DNA of 64,000 nucleotides from Gambelia wislizenii (lineage: Eukaryota; Chordata; Lepidosauria; Squamata; Crotaphytidae), in NCBI GenBank assembly GCA_030847615.1, contig JAUMIR010000001.1, positions 84,307,501-84,371,500 on the forward strand, read 5' to 3'. The translations under genes were made by a program, and so were the position numbers. Shown here one piece after another: positions 32,494 to 44,546 of this stretch; within the stretch, counting starts at the first letter, position 1, and each line of letters begins with the position of its first letter. The notes below the pieces were generated by a model. That model saw only the letters and a list, made by a program, of their open reading frames with translations. It did no database searches and had not been told where the DNA came from.

Positions 32494-33168
32494 CTCTAGA
32501 TGGTAACTGGGGTGGCTTCCTGCCCTGTATGGCTCTGGGTTTGAGGTCCTGTATGTATTTCTGTGTTTTATGCCCTGCCTTACTGATGTGGTTTCTTTTT
32601 TCTCAGGGCATGCAAAAGAAAGTTTCTATGTTTCCTGTGTTTGTGCACTATCTGGTATAAAAAAGGAAGTGGTAAATGGGAAATTGTGTAAGTAACTTAA
32701 GTTCTTTACCATGGATTAATACTCTTTTGAGATAGCTTGTCTCAATATTTCTCATCTGTAAAACGGGCAGAATTTTTCTATAATTGTACATACATTCTCC
32801 TTGAGCATATGCATGTATGTATGGAGTTTTAACTTGTGCCTTGGCTCTGCATAATTGTCTGCTTACAACTTCCACAACAGTTTATTTCTGTAGCATATAT
32901 TTGGACGGTGTAAGAAGGGGGGAGTGAGGGCAAGATGTGAAAAGGCAGTATTTTGTTCAAGTAAACTCATTACAAATTTGAAAACATGGTTGCTGAAGGC
33001 AACTATCGGAGGAATAGTCAATTTCCAGAGGGGTAGCCCAGCTAGTCTATGCAGCAAAAGTAACAAAGAACCTTGTGGCAAGACAAACTATGATCTGATG
33101 AAGTAGACTGGAGTCCACAAAAGCATTCTGCCAGAAAAAAAAATCTTATGTTAGTGTGAAAGGTACTA
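32494..33168. other. Intergenic, nothing recognised
   Basis: No gene or repeat identified. Confidence 0.4.
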
Positions 33169-33878
33169 CAGTTGTGGATCTTAACCTGGGGTCCCAGAAC
33201 CCCCAGGAGTCCGCGATGTCCTCACAGGGGGTCTGTGAAAGCTTGAAGAGAGCCCTGATGATGCAGTGGTTAAATGCCAGTACAGTACTTCAGCCACAAT
33301 GTTGTGAGTTTGATCCCACGGGCTCCAAGATTCACTCAGACTTTCATCCTTTAGTAGGTAGGTACAATGAGTACCCGGCTTGTGGGGGCAATTAGCTAAC
33401 ACACATTGGAAACCGCTTAGTACCTAGTGTGCTCTAAAGTGGTGTAGATGTGTAAATGCTATTGCTTAGCAATTTGTAAACTGCTCTGAAAGCCTTTGTG
33501 GCTGAAGAGGTGGGGGTATAAATACCTAAAATAAATAAATAAAGAGAAGCTTGCCTGGCCCACCTCCTCCCTGCAGTGAAGTGGCCACGTGGCAGGAGCC
33601 AAGGCAAAAGCTGGCTGGCTTGGCCTGTGCATTGCCATGCAATCTGCTCCAGCCACAAACTTGCAGGAAGAAGCAGGAGAAACGTCTTCCCTCCCCCTCC
33701 AGTGCCTCTCAAGGAAGGTTTAATGGATGGTGTATTATTCTTGTTATTACTATTACTATTATTATTATTATTATAATATTACGTATTATTGTTATTGTTT
33801 TAAACCTTGGGTTAGTGTCCACGGCAACATAGGGTATTTAAAGAGGGTCCCTGGTAAAGAACAGGTTAAGACCCACTG
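33169..33878 (+). mobile_element. hAT/Charlie-like non-autonomous element H1, split by a SINE
   Basis: Inverted ends CAGTTGTGGATCTTAACCTG and (reversed right) CAGTGGGTCTTAACCTGTTC, the classic CAGNGGTTCTTAACC hAT-Charlie type. The interior (CCACCTCCTCCCTGCAGTGA; GCCACAAACTTGCAGGAAGA) is shared with H2 at 50,004-50,354. A SINE occupies 33,250-33,543 and an (ATT)n run lies at about 33,748-33,772. Non-coding. Confidence 0.75.
33250..33543 (+). mobile_element. tRNA-derived SINE with L2-like tail, nested in H1
   Basis: A-box-like GATGCAGTGGTTAAATGCC and B-box-like GAGTTTGATCC are spaced as in tRNA. The body is ATTAGCTAACACACATTGGA; the tail GAAGAGGTGGGGGTATAAAT followed by (AAAT)n is of L2 type. 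The reversed sister copy is at 53,830-54,095. Confidence 0.8.
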
Positions 33879-34119
33879 TGCTATAGGATTCCTTAATATC
33901 TCTGTATGATGAAACAGATTAACATAGCTGTTATCTCTGAATACCATATTATTATAAGGGAGTTTTCGTAAACTATAGAGTTCCTCGTCACTTCATGAAG
34001 GGCATAAGAAAAGAGGAACTCAGGCTGCGAATTAGGTGATAACATTCTGGCAAGAAAGTAAAAAGAGAGAGGAGAAGAAGAAGAAAAGCACAGAACTGAG
34101 AAAGAAAAAATAACGAGCG

Positions 34120-34820
34120 GAAGAACCCACCCGCCCCGCTCCCCAGCCACCGCGACAACGAGCCACAGGCTTCCCTGCTCTCCGGTCAAGGTCCAGATCC
34201 TGCCGTCGCTCATTGGTCTTTCAAGCGCACGTGACGCAAGAGCGGGGCTGGTGCCGGAAGTGAGCCTGCGCAGTGAGTGGTTCGTCTTCTACTGCAACCG
34301 CTGGAAGAGGGGAAGGCGAAGGGGGCGGGCTCTTGGGTTGCCTTGGCGACTGGCAGGGAAGGCGGGGAGGGCCTTGAGAGGCGGGCAGGATTCCTCTCTG
34401 ACATGGGCAGCCGCCGCCGCCGCCGCCGCCGCCGGAGGAGGAGGATTCGGCCGCCGCCGCCGCTGCTGTCAAAGGGATAAGACGAGCGGGGCTGGCAGAA
34501 GGAAGGCCGGGGGCTCTGCGCGGGCGGCGGCAGGAGGAGGAGGAGGAGGAGGAGGACCAGGTAAGGGGCGGGAAGGCCAGCGGGAGCCTTGCGGGGCCTA
34601 CCTAGGAAGAAAGGGGAGCCGGGCTGGCGGGGGCGGCACAGGCACCTCGCCGCTTGCTGGGCTTGGCACGGGCACCGGGGGCGGCTGCTCTGCCACGTTT
34701 CCTTCTCCTTTCCTCTCTGCCTCCAGACACGTCTTGCAGCCTCCTCAGCCCTTGCCTCCCCCTCGCCTGGCTCCGTCTAGGGAGCAGCCCCACAGAAACG
34801 CACATGTATAATAATAACGC
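34120..34820 (+). promoter_or_regulatory. LYST: CpG-rich promoter region, probable LYST promoter
   Basis: The only long GC- and CpG-rich stretch outside transposons, and TATA-less. In order: inverted CCAAT box (ATTGG, 34,212-34,216), CACGTGAC (34,228-34,235; E-box with most of the CLEAR/TFEB consensus), CCGGAAGTG (34,254-34,262; ETS/GABP), TGCGCA (34,267-34,272; NRF1-like core) and GC boxes at about 34,321-34,330. The tight cluster over 60 bp is typical of a housekeeping start site. The next exons downstream on the same strand are LYST, so I assign it to that gene by inference. It could also drive an antisense transcript. Confidence 0.7.
34263..34560 (+). other. LYST: Putative LYST non-coding exon 1
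   Basis: Inferred 5' UTR exon. The 3' boundary is the donor at 34,561: the exon ends in GAGGACCAG and is followed by GTAAGGGG, a strong consensus. The 5' boundary is guessed from the promoter motifs and is not determined. It contains (CCG/GCC)n near 34,410-34,460 and (GGA)n near 34,530-34,556. A 67-codon upstream frame (34,277-34,480) lies entirely inside it and encodes an Arg run. Splicing to the exon at 55,387 is an inference. Confidence 0.5.
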
Positions 34821-34928
34821 TTTCCCCCGCCTTCTGTATAAGGGAATCCCCCCCTACACACACACACAGAGCTTCGCTTTAGTAGGGACGTTGTGTGTAT
34901 TCACTCCCCACTCCATTGTATTGGTGGA

Positions 34929-35161
34929 CAGCTGTCCCTCCGTATCCACGGATTTGGTATCCACGGATTTAAGTATTCACGGCTTGAAAATATTCTTAAA
35001 AAAAAATCCAAAAAGCAAACCTTGATTTGTACCATTTTATATAAGGGACACCATTTTGCTATGCCACTGCATATCATGGGACTTGAGTATTCACGGATTT
35101 TGGTATCCACGGGGGGGGGTGTCCTGGAACCAAACCCCAGCGAATATTAAGGGACAAGTGG
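34929..35161. mobile_element. Tigger-like MITE (T5) in LYST intron 1
   Basis: About 233 bp: left end CAGCTGTCCCTCCGTATCCA and right end GAATATTAAGGGACAAGTGG form TIRs. The interior carries paired TATCCACGGATTT / CACGGATTTTGGTATCCACG motifs. It abuts the promoter region downstream. Confidence 0.8.
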
Positions 35162-37693
35162 TAGTTGCCTACTGTTGTTGCTTCTGCTGTGGTGGGAGAC
35201 TGAGGTGATCCAATGCTGCCCGTCTCACAGGATCCCTTTGCCTCCTTTGGGACCCCTGTCTGTCTTCTGGGGTGATGGGTGTTCCTTTTAGTCTCTTTGA
35301 GGTGATCACTCCAGACAATAGATTTCGTTGCTGTGCCTTTTTTGGGGGGTGGGGGACGGGGTTAGTTGGAGGAGATGTTCTGATCTGGCAGCCTTTAGGG
35401 CAGGTGGTAACTTTTGTGTGTCTGTATGTGTTGGTGTGCAAGGGTGGAGGGGGGGGGAGATCCAAATTGTTTGTGGGGCCACAGAAGGGTTTCTTTCCTT
35501 CCCCCTCACCTATTAGACTGTGATCACTGCTGTTACATCTTCATAGACAGATTCCAGCCCCCTCCTGCCTTGTTCACTGCTCACTCTGCATTATTATCTC
35601 TGGTACATTACTAGCTTTGATGAATACAATACTTGCCAGGAGGCTGATGCTCTGGGCTGGAATCAACCCCCCCCCCGTATCTGTCTCTGAGCATCAGACA
35701 GGCTCCAGGAGGGTGGAGAGAAGGCATTGATAGTAATTAGCCATAGCAGTACCCAAGTTGTGCGCAGAGGAAAAACAACGCATTATAGCACTGGCCACCA
35801 GTCTCATTAACACACAGCAGCAGGATGCAGTTGCAATGCAAAGGAGAGGAACTAATTATTGTAGAGGATAAACAAGCTTTGCTGCAAACCTTGATTATGA
35901 AGTGTTTTCTGTTTCCTTTTTTCCTGAGCTGCCATGGGCAATTTCCTCAAGTTTTTTTTATTGCCACTGTCACTTCTATTATCCTCCATGTTACCATATA
36001 TTTATGCTGCAGCAAACTTGGACTCTCACTAGGCCAAGAAATATACTTGGGGAAGCCCAAAGTATTTGATGTGATGCAATGGTTTGAGTCAGGAGAGCTT
36101 ACTCTAGCTCTCCAGCACAGATGAATCAAAGGGATTGGGATTAAAGAAACTCCAGTTATGTTTAGGGTCTCCAAGGGAAGCAGACAGTATTTGACACTAC
36201 AGAGGCGTCCCTCTGGTGTTGGTTACCATAAGTACACTGGCCAGGAAAGGTGATGGCAGACTTTACTTTCTCAGACCAAGGACAAAGCACCAAACAGGCC
36301 AGAAGGGGCTTGTGCTTCTTTTCCACTTGAGGAACTCTGGTCCTTTTCAGAACTCAGTGCAATCCTAAATGTGTTTACTCAGATGTATCATCAAGTTTAC
36401 TAGGCTTCATTTTCCTATAATTACATTTAGGATTGTAGGCTCATAGTGGTATTCTTTGGAACAAATGGTGATTCATTTCATTATTTGTGTAACTTATAAA
36501 AAAAAGTTTAGACTATTTTTTAAAAAAGACACTGAATGAGATCTGCAATATCTTAATCTTACAGAAGTTGCTGTGATTGATTATCCCTGTGCTTTCTGCT
36601 TTTATCAGATTTTATGCATTTGTATTATTAATAATTGTGTTATCCTGTCGGCAACTCTTAGTTAAGTGAGGCTGAGAGACAGTAACTTGTGCAAGGCTGA
36701 GTAGGGATCTGAACCTTTTTTCTTATACACAAATTGAACATTTCATCCAGTGCATCATTCTGCCTCTTGAGCTTGTTTTAATAGACTTGGAATACTTGAG
36801 TCATATTGTTACCTTGATGATAAACACATCCAGTAATTTGAGATCATTTGAACAGATAATGCATCACTTAGCCAAGCCCTGGTATTTATCTTTCTTCCAT
36901 ATAGTACATTAAATTGCTATCTCTTCTGTCAAATAAACACACTTAGAGAGTAGCTTTGTATTTATTATCTATTATCATCTTTTCTGAATACATCATTCCT
37001 GTCTATTATTTGCAAAAGCAGCTGAGAACTGTTAGGCTCTGTATATACATAAAAGTATACAAGGCTCTTGCTCTAAACAGTTGTCAAACATTGGCAGATT
37101 TTTTTCAGTACTGTATCGTTTTTGTTTGATACAGTCTGTTCTAAGAAACAAATTTAACCGATTGTTGTTGTTGTTTTAAAGCTGTTAAAGTTATAGTACC
37201 GACATGTCTTTGCAGTGACATAAGGAAGGCTGGATTCCTACATAATTGTAGTAGTGCCACAGATTTAGAAAAGCCCAGCAGTAGAGTAGCTAATGCTTGC
37301 TGTCAAAATTCATAATGATTCCTTTCTTTAAGGTCTTAATTTGAGGGTAGTGTTTCTTGTTTGTGTCTGTGTTCACAAATATTTGTGCAGAATTTTGGGT
37401 GGAGTTCTTTAAACAACCATCTCAAACACTACTTCAAATTAATCTCAGGAATTTCCATTACATCCTGGTGTCTGATAATACATGGAAGATTTTTTACGTC
37501 TAACTGGGAATATAAATTGATATCTAAATGTAGACTAAATATTCCAGTTGAACACAGTGTGAATTTAACAGAAACGGTAAGCTAGGATCTGGTTTAAGTA
37601 ACACATGTATACTTCAGTTCTGTGCAGCATTCTCTTTGTACTTTTTATACCTAATAGGAAAAAGTAGTATTTTACATTTTATTACTTCCACAG
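35162..37693. other. LYST intron 1, nothing recognised
   Basis: No exon with good splice sites and no classifiable repeat seen. The frames at 35,169-35,614 on both strands derive from G-rich low-complexity sequence. Confidence 0.45.
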
Positions 37694-37930
37694 TGAATCA
37701 TAGAGTTGGAAGAGACCACAAGGGCCATCTAGTCCAACCCCCTGCCCTGCAGGAACACACAATTCAAAGCACACTCCACAGATGGCCATTCAGCCGCTGC
37801 TTAAAACCTCCAAAGAGGTAGACTCCACCACACTCCAAGACAGTGCATTTCACTGCCAAACAGCTTTTACTGTCAGGAAGTTCCTCCTAATATTTAAATG
37901 GAATCTCTTTTCCTGTAGTTTGAATGAAAT
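37694..37930 (-). mobile_element. CR1 LINE 3' end
   Basis: Minus-strand CR1: tail GAATCATAGAGTTGGAAGAG at the left, then GGGCCATCTAGTCCAACCCC, and the last codons of the C-terminal domain up to TGGAATCTCTTTTCCTGTAG. Confidence 0.9.
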
Positions 37931-38923
37931 GCTGAAGTACTAATAACATGTGGCAAAAGATAGAAAGAAAAGATTTAAAGAGAGGAAGGTTACTAGTGTT
38001 CCATGTTAAATGTCTTACCTTTGCGATCAGTAGTTGAAGATAAGATGTAATTTTTCATGTAGAAAGAGTGAGATAGGCACACATTCAGCACAAGTGTACA
38101 GCTGAAAGTTGAAGATAGTTTGTTTACTTTAGGCAGATATTTAATTTTTCTCAGATTAGCTGAATGACTTGAATACATAAGGATGTGAAAGAGAAATATT
38201 CCCTTACCTTATCACCCATGGCAAGTAAAAAATATGTCAGCCAGCCAGGCAGGAGAGTTCTTCTAACTCTATGAAAATTGAGTATTCCAAGTCACAGATT
38301 GCCATAAACGACTAACCTGACAGTGTGTGACAGGGTACCAAAATGTCTTGGGACTAACCACTTCTGTAGATTTTTCTGTAAGGTGAACTATTTATCCAAG
38401 TTTGTCTTGAGATCCAGTTTAAAATGGTCTGCTACAGAGGCTCAAATGAAACATTAGCTATGTGTCTCTTATTGTAAACTTCGGTTGACTGTGCTTGTAT
38501 ATTAGGGGTGATGGTGGATCAGCTTTTAGAATGATAGGAGATGTTCAGTGGGTGACAATAGAAGGCCCATCCCCCATACATTCTGGATAGTGCACTTTCC
38601 CATCCCTGTAAGTTGGCTGTGTAGTAGCCTGATTTGCAGAGAAAAATTGGGTGCAGAGGCCTAGCAATGGCTCAGCTTTCTTAATTTTATATGCACATTC
38701 TGTTCTAAGAAACGAAGCCCCATCTCCCCATCATGATAAAGGCAGTTCTAGATTTAGGTCTGCCGTAATCACATGATCAGAGGAATCCTGGGAAAAATGA
38801 CTGACTAATGTCTTAAACAATGCCTGTCTTCTGTTTATCATTGCTGTATTTAACAGAGTTGCCTATACAATATTGAAGGACTCCTTGCTTTGTAAGTAAT
38901 TGTTAGTATACTCTTGGTATCTT
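37931..38923. other. LYST intron 1, nothing recognised
   Basis: AT-rich intronic sequence. Confidence 0.4.
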
Positions 38924-38924
38924 C

Positions 38925-39412
38925 ATAGAATCATAGAGTTGGAAGAGACCACAAGGGCCATCCAGTCCAGCCCCCTGCCATACAGGAATAAACGATCAAA
39001 GCATTCCCAACAGATGGTCATCCAGCCTCTGTTTATACACCTCCAAAGAAGGAGACTCCACCACACCCCCAGGCAGTGCATTCCACTTCTGACCAGCTCT
39101 TATTGTCAGGAAGTTCTTCCTAATGTTTAGATGGAATATCTTTTCCTGTAGTTTGAATCGATTGCTCCGTGTCCTAGTCTCTGGAGCCTCAGAAAACAAG
39201 CTTACTCCATCCTCAGTATGACATCCCTTCAAATATTTAAACATGGCTATCAAGTCCCCTCTTAACCTTCTCTTCCCCAAGCTAAACATACCCAGCTCCC
39301 TAAGCTGCTTCTCATAAGGCATGGCTTCCAGACCTCCCACCATTTTGGTTGTTCTTCTCTAGACACATTCCAACTTGTCCATATCCTAGAATTGTGGTGC
39401 CCAGAACTGGAC
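38925..39412 (-). mobile_element. CR1 LINE 3' end with open C-terminal frame
   Basis: On the minus strand a 115-codon open stretch (39,343-38,996) reads as the CR1 C-terminal domain, including [20 protein letters not shown] and [14 protein letters not shown]. It ends in the usual UTR and ATTCTATGA tail near 38,930. The 5' truncation is at about 39,412 (WAPQF-type region). Confidence 0.92.
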
Positions 39413-41800
39413 ACATCTTAATGCAACTTGAAGAAATGTTTTTCACCTATGCTTATTTAGACTTAACTGGAAAGACATCTGGCATCTTAGGAGACTAGCT
39501 GTTTCCATAAGACATAATACCACAAATTAAATCACCGTTCTACTTCATTGGACATCTTGTCTGATGAATATTACTGGAGAACTTGAAATTTTGTGCAGCA
39601 TTTTGTGAACTTTAAGTTTAACTAAAGAAATTGCAGGAATATGTATTTTGATCAGGGCAGAGACACCTTTGTTTTTTGCGTGAAAAGGAACAGGTAATGC
39701 TTATCATCAGAAAAGGTTGAAAAGGTTTTCTCTGAGAGGTGCTGTGAAAAGTCATTTGATTAGCTGTCCAGTGGGCTTGGCAGTATCATGTACTAATGTA
39801 CTTTGAAATAATTTTGAGGATAAATCAGCTGTTGAGATCCCTATCAAAGCCAGGTTCTGCAATATATCATATTTTAAAATGAAAATAAGAGAGGCGGAGC
39901 CAGTTGAAGAATTACTCTTGATTAGCAAATAAAATGCAAATGTGTACAGCTTCCTTTTAAAAACAGAAGTACAGAGAAGATCATGTTTACACTGTCTTGC
40001 TGTTTCTTGGCAGATGGAACTAGTCACTGTGTGTTTCTGTGCATAAGCAACCCACTATAGCTGTTTGCTGCTCTGATAGCGCTGGGTCTCATTATAATCA
40101 GCCATATGTGATAAATTGTTCTCACTCACTGCACTAGTTACTTAAAGTTTGGTTAAGTGCATGTGCAGAGGTGATGCATGAGGTGGGATGTATGAGGAAT
40201 TATTATTATGTGACTGTGAAAAGAGATTCATAGCTTTCTTATAAAGGGAATAGAACATTTTTCTTTTTTTTTTAAGTTGTGGGTTAGGAAGGCACTCCAT
40301 TTCTCTTTAGAATCAGATGTGGTTAGAGCTAGAGAAGGGTGCATTTTGTACCCTGCATGGAGTTCTTCTAAAGTTAAAGTAGTTAACCCACTTAAGCTCA
40401 GCTGTCTTGTTTCTTTTTGCCGCTCAAGAGGGGCATTTACTTAAAGGCAAATAGAGGCAGGGCATCTTTCCCATTTAAGTTGCTCTTGCACCAGTACATC
40501 ATAATGTTGCTTAGATTTTAAAAGGGCTATCTTCTGCCTCATTAGATGTTGATTCAGCTGCTATTTATCTTCATTTGCTCCTTATTACCCACACGCAGCC
40601 TGTGGCAAAGAAATGGGTATATTCCAGGGATGTGCATCAGTATGGATTCATTGCTTGATTCATGTGGCATCCAATTCACTTTTCTAAGTGTGTTTGTGAT
40701 TTGCCAGAAGGTAGGGCCAAACAAGCTCTCATGACTGCCTAGATTTTTTTAAAAAAAATTACAAAGCAGCCTTCATATTGCAAACTACTTAGACATGGAG
40801 CGTTCCATCAACCATAAGGACATAGATTAATTAAGAGGACTGAATGTTCGGCTGTAATCGTTGTGTATAAATTCATGTTATATGTCTTGTGAAAATATCA
40901 CATGGCACTCAGGGACTAATCCAATAGTTATGTTGGAAGAGGAACAGAAAGATAATCTCTGTCTCCCTTCTAAAACTATGCACAGGAAAATAATATTAGA
41001 GCCAGCAGCAACTCCTCTTTGCAAATCAAGTGGCGACAATGTGGCAGAGCCTCTGTGACAGAATCTACTGTACTGTGAATCAAGGAGAGGTTCATTTCAG
41101 TGAATGTTTACCCCAAGTTGTCTGATACAAGGAGTAAGGCTGCACCTGCTTCATGATCTTTTGCCTCCCTCAAATTTTGTGCCTAATGGTTTTGAATTCC
41201 TCAAGGAGGAAGAGGAGCTTCCTCAGTCTGAATTTCACTGGTTTAAGAATAAGATTGTCTTAATGAAATTTAAATCCATTGTTTTGGCAATTCCTGTTTG
41301 TATTTGTAGACATAAATTGGCACAGTAGTACAGTACTTGGTTTTCCAACATGTGTGAGAGATGATGTCAGTGTGTGTGCATGTTTGTGTAGTCTTCCTTT
41401 ATAAGTAAGTAATCAGTTGGAGTCATAAGTGAATTGAAAGTTATTTCATTTAGCATATTAAAATACAAAAAAATAATTACGTTTATAAATCTCTGTGCCT
41501 TTGGGAGTGGTGTACTCATGAATAGTTTATGATTAGAAAAAAGGAATGTTTGGTAAAGAGTGGCTTTGTTATGACTTCTTCCTATACAGTTGCGATTATG
41601 TATGGAATTCCAGAGATACATAAATGAGATAAATTTCCAGACTCTTAAACTTGATAGTCCTCTCACAGGTTAGTGATTGTTGGGAAGAATCCACATGGTT
41701 CATTCTGTATACATCCATGCTTCTTATATGCTGCCTTAGTAACATATGAAGGAGATCTGTCTCATGCTGATACAGGACTTTAAATTATTCAAACATTCTA
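39413..41800. other. LYST intron 1, nothing recognised
   Basis: No repeat or exon I can name in about 2.4 kb. Confidence 0.4.
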
Positions 41801-41831
41801 TAATAATAATAAGAAGAAGAAGAAGAAGAAT
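41801..41831 (+). repeat. (AAT)n-(AAG)n microsatellite
   Basis: About four AAT units followed by six AAG units, at the 5' edge of a CR1 fragment. Confidence 0.9.
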
Positions 41832-42078
41832 CAAGGTGGGGAAAGGGGAAGCTAAGTGTAGTCAGACATACGCTCTAGACTTTAAGAAAGCTGATTTCAG
41901 TAAACTTAGGGAAATACTGGGAGGGATCCCCTGGTCAGGAATACTAAAAGAGAAGGGAGTTCATGATGGATGGGAGTTTCTTAAAAGTGAGATATTGAAG
42001 GCACAAGTTCAAACAGTTCCAATGAGGAGGAAAAATGGGAGGTGTCTGAAGAAACCAGGATAGATATCTAAATAACTT
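41832..42078 (+). mobile_element. CR1 copy 7, left piece (split by DIRS)
   Basis: Matches CR1 copy 2 at about 11,215-11,415 in order: GTCAGACATAC, GGAAATACTGGGAGGGATCC, GGTCAGGAATACTAAAAGAG and TGGGAGGTGTCTGAAGAAAC. It stops at AACTTTC (42,078). The sequence that should follow (GAGCTAAG...) resumes at about 47,790, on the far side of the DIRS element. Confidence 0.88.
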
Positions 42079-42200
42079 TCTTTGGGTTGGTGAGAGGAGG
42101 AATCCGAGAATCATCACAGATGGGTTATCTCTTCCACCACCCAGAGAAAGAGGCAGGAAGAAACACATTTTTAGCTTTTTAAACTGGATCACATGAAGGC
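42079..42200 (+). repeat. DIRS left inverted terminal repeat
   Basis: TTGGGTTGGTGAGAGGAGGA near 42,083 through AAACTGGATCACATGA. It pairs with the right repeat at 47,637-47,755 (for example GTTATCTCTTCCACCACCCA here against TGGGTGGTAGAGGAGATAAC there) over about 115 bp with few mismatches. Confidence 0.9.
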
Positions 42201-42457
42201 TTGGGCTGTTGGCCCCTCCTCCCTACTAGCCCTTACATAACCAGTTTTTTCTTCCTGACTAGACCCAGAGAGGAGTGCTTTGTCTTTGCTCTTCCTTTTC
42301 TCCATTTTATTTTTTCAGACTTACCCCCCGCACCCTGTTTTGTTCTTCGAGCCTTTGCTCTTTGTTCCTTTCTCCCTCTCTTCTTTTTTTTTTAAAAACC
42401 TCACTTTCGTCCTCTTCCTTCTTTATCTTGTTCTCTCGCTCCCTCACGCTCTGCTCT

Positions 42458-44498
42458 ATGCCCATGGCGCCCACCGATCAGAAGAAGAAAATAAAGCAGC
42501 CCTGCCAGAGCAAGCAATCAGCGGAGGCTGAACAGGCTTTCCTCTCGCCGCCGGACTCTGTTCCGCAGGCACAGGGGGAAGCGTAACCCAGGCTCCACCA
42601 AGGCTGCTCCCCCGCCGCTGGAACGCTCCCAGCAAGTGAGGGTAGAGCAGGAGCCCAGACATCCACCGGAGGGGCAGAACCCTCAGAGGAGTTCCAGATG
42701 GGAGCAGACATGTGAGAGGCCCTCTGTTGGAGCAGGGAAGTAACCGGGGCCATTTTGCATTCCGGGGGTGCAGGGGAAGAAGCAATCAAGGGGGTTTGAG
42801 TCCCGGGGATGGGCTCTTTTCCCTTCCTTCCCCCGGAAAAGGGCTTCTCACCCTGGAGAGGGAGTGTGGAGAGCACCAGGGCCACGGACTCCCAGGAGGG
42901 AACTTTCAGCAGCCATGCGGCTGAGCGCAAAGGTAGCCACCGGGAGAGGAGCCAAGGAGATTCGGCCAAGCCATGGGGAGGGCCTTCCGACCAGGCATGT
43001 AAGGCGGCCACCCAACATCGCGATGGAGGCCTACTCCCAGGCCTTGGAGGCTGCGGAAAGGGAGAGCCAGCAGGGGAACAAAGCAGACTCCAGAAGGGTG
43101 CACTTTTGGGAGGACTCTTCAGATGCCTTCCCAGGCCCATCTAGTCTCCCCCCCTCCAGTCCCAATCAAGGGCCAGCTTGGACTAAGAGCGTGCCTTACT
43201 TCAAGAGCCCTCTGTGGCTTCCGTCCTTGCACAGGTGGTCTAACTCCTCCAGGCCAAGGAGGGCAAACCAAAGACTAAACATCTAGGCCCAAGCCGGGGC
43301 CTAGTGGTGTCAAAAGGCCCCTTCCAAAAGAAAAACCCCTCCCTCTCCTTGTTCTTCAGCTGAGTGTGAAGAAGACTCAGGTGGCAAATTGTTGAATAAT
43401 GAGGAGGTGGACACAGAGGAAGACATCCCAGTTCCCCTAGATGACAGGGAGAATGGGGAATGGTCAGATGAGGACACCCCCCAGCAGAAGGCTCGGAACG
43501 CCTCTTCCATCTAGAGGACCTTTCTTTATTACTGACGGGGGTGTCCTCTATAATGGGCCTGTCTTGAACCAAACACAGGATACCCAAACTAAATCTGATT
43601 TCAATGAAAGGGCTGCCACTGTCCTAAAGCTACCTAAGGTTCAAGGGACAGAGGTTCTCCTCCCAGCCTTCTTCATGAGGGCCTTGGGGACCGAATGGGA
43701 TAGGCCCATGCAGGGAAAGAAGGGCGCCCTGCTGGCCCAAAAGCTTATATGCCTCCCAAGTCCTTCATGGACAAGCTAAAGGTCCCGGTCGTTGATGCTC
43801 TGGTCGCATCTTTAGTTTTGGGATCTGTAGCACCAAGGGAAGGTGAAGGGTTCCTTAAGGACCCCGAAGAAAAGGGAATAGAGAACTCATTAAAAAAGAA
43901 TCATGAGGCAACTGCTCTTGCCTTCAGAACTTTGGCTGCTGCCTCCCTCTGTGCTAAGGCATCCTTACTGTGGATCGAAGATATCGTGCAGGGGCGCTCT
44001 CTGGATTGCCACTCTTTACAAAGGGAATTATCAAAGGTATATGTGGCCCTGCAATTTGTGGTGGGCTCCACACTTGATACAGCTACCTTTACTTCTAGAG
44101 CCATGGCATTGTCTGCAGTGGCCAGAAGGTCAAACTGACTTCGCCACTGGGATGTGGACGCGCACACCAGAGCGAACCTTTCCATGAAGCCTTTTTGAGG
44201 CCCCTTTCTTTTAGGAGAAGAGGCGCTCAAAGACATCCTAGTGGAAATCAAAGACAAAAAGAAGGCCATGCCGTCTCTTTCCAAGAAGTCGGACAAGAAG
44301 AGTCCTAGGAGATTTTGCCAACCCGGCTCTTCCTTCAGGTCCCCCAAGGGGTTCCACAGAGAGAGGGATTTTCGTCCCTTTCATCCATTCTGGCCTAGAA
44401 ACTCCTTTGCCTCTAAACAGTCTGGATCCACCCAGTCTCAGTCGAACTGCAGAGGGGGCACCAACTCCCAGAGAGGAGGGGCTCGACAGCAGTTCTGA
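42458..44498 (+). pseudogene. DIRS gag-like ORF1, broken
   Basis: ATG at 42,458 opens a Lys/Gln-rich start (MAPTDQKKKIKQPCQSK) that shifts frame by 42,586. Later pieces lie in other frames: 42,768-43,286, 43,441-43,779 (VLKLPKVQGTEVLLPAFFMR), 43,749-44,138 (an Ala/Leu-rich helix region around EATALAFRTLAAASLCAKAS) and 44,241-44,498 (basic, Ser/Arg/Gln-rich tail ending GGARQQF). The order and the basic C-terminus resemble DIRS gag proteins. The exact frame count depends on which frameshifts are real. Confidence 0.65.
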
Positions 44499-44546
44499 CT
44501 CATAGACTGCGCCCATAGGCGGTCGCCTCCAACTTTTCCTTCAAGC

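Noticed and set aside
34251..34811. 186-codon GC-rich open frame across the CpG-rich region
   Set aside because: Composition (Gly, Arg, Ala runs) follows the triplet repeats and the frame reads through the strong splice donor at 34,561; long chance frames are expected in CpG islands.
42478..43140. 220-codon antisense frame in the DIRS gag region
   Set aside because: Pro/Ser/Leu-rich shadow of the gag-like sequence on the other strand; no domain.
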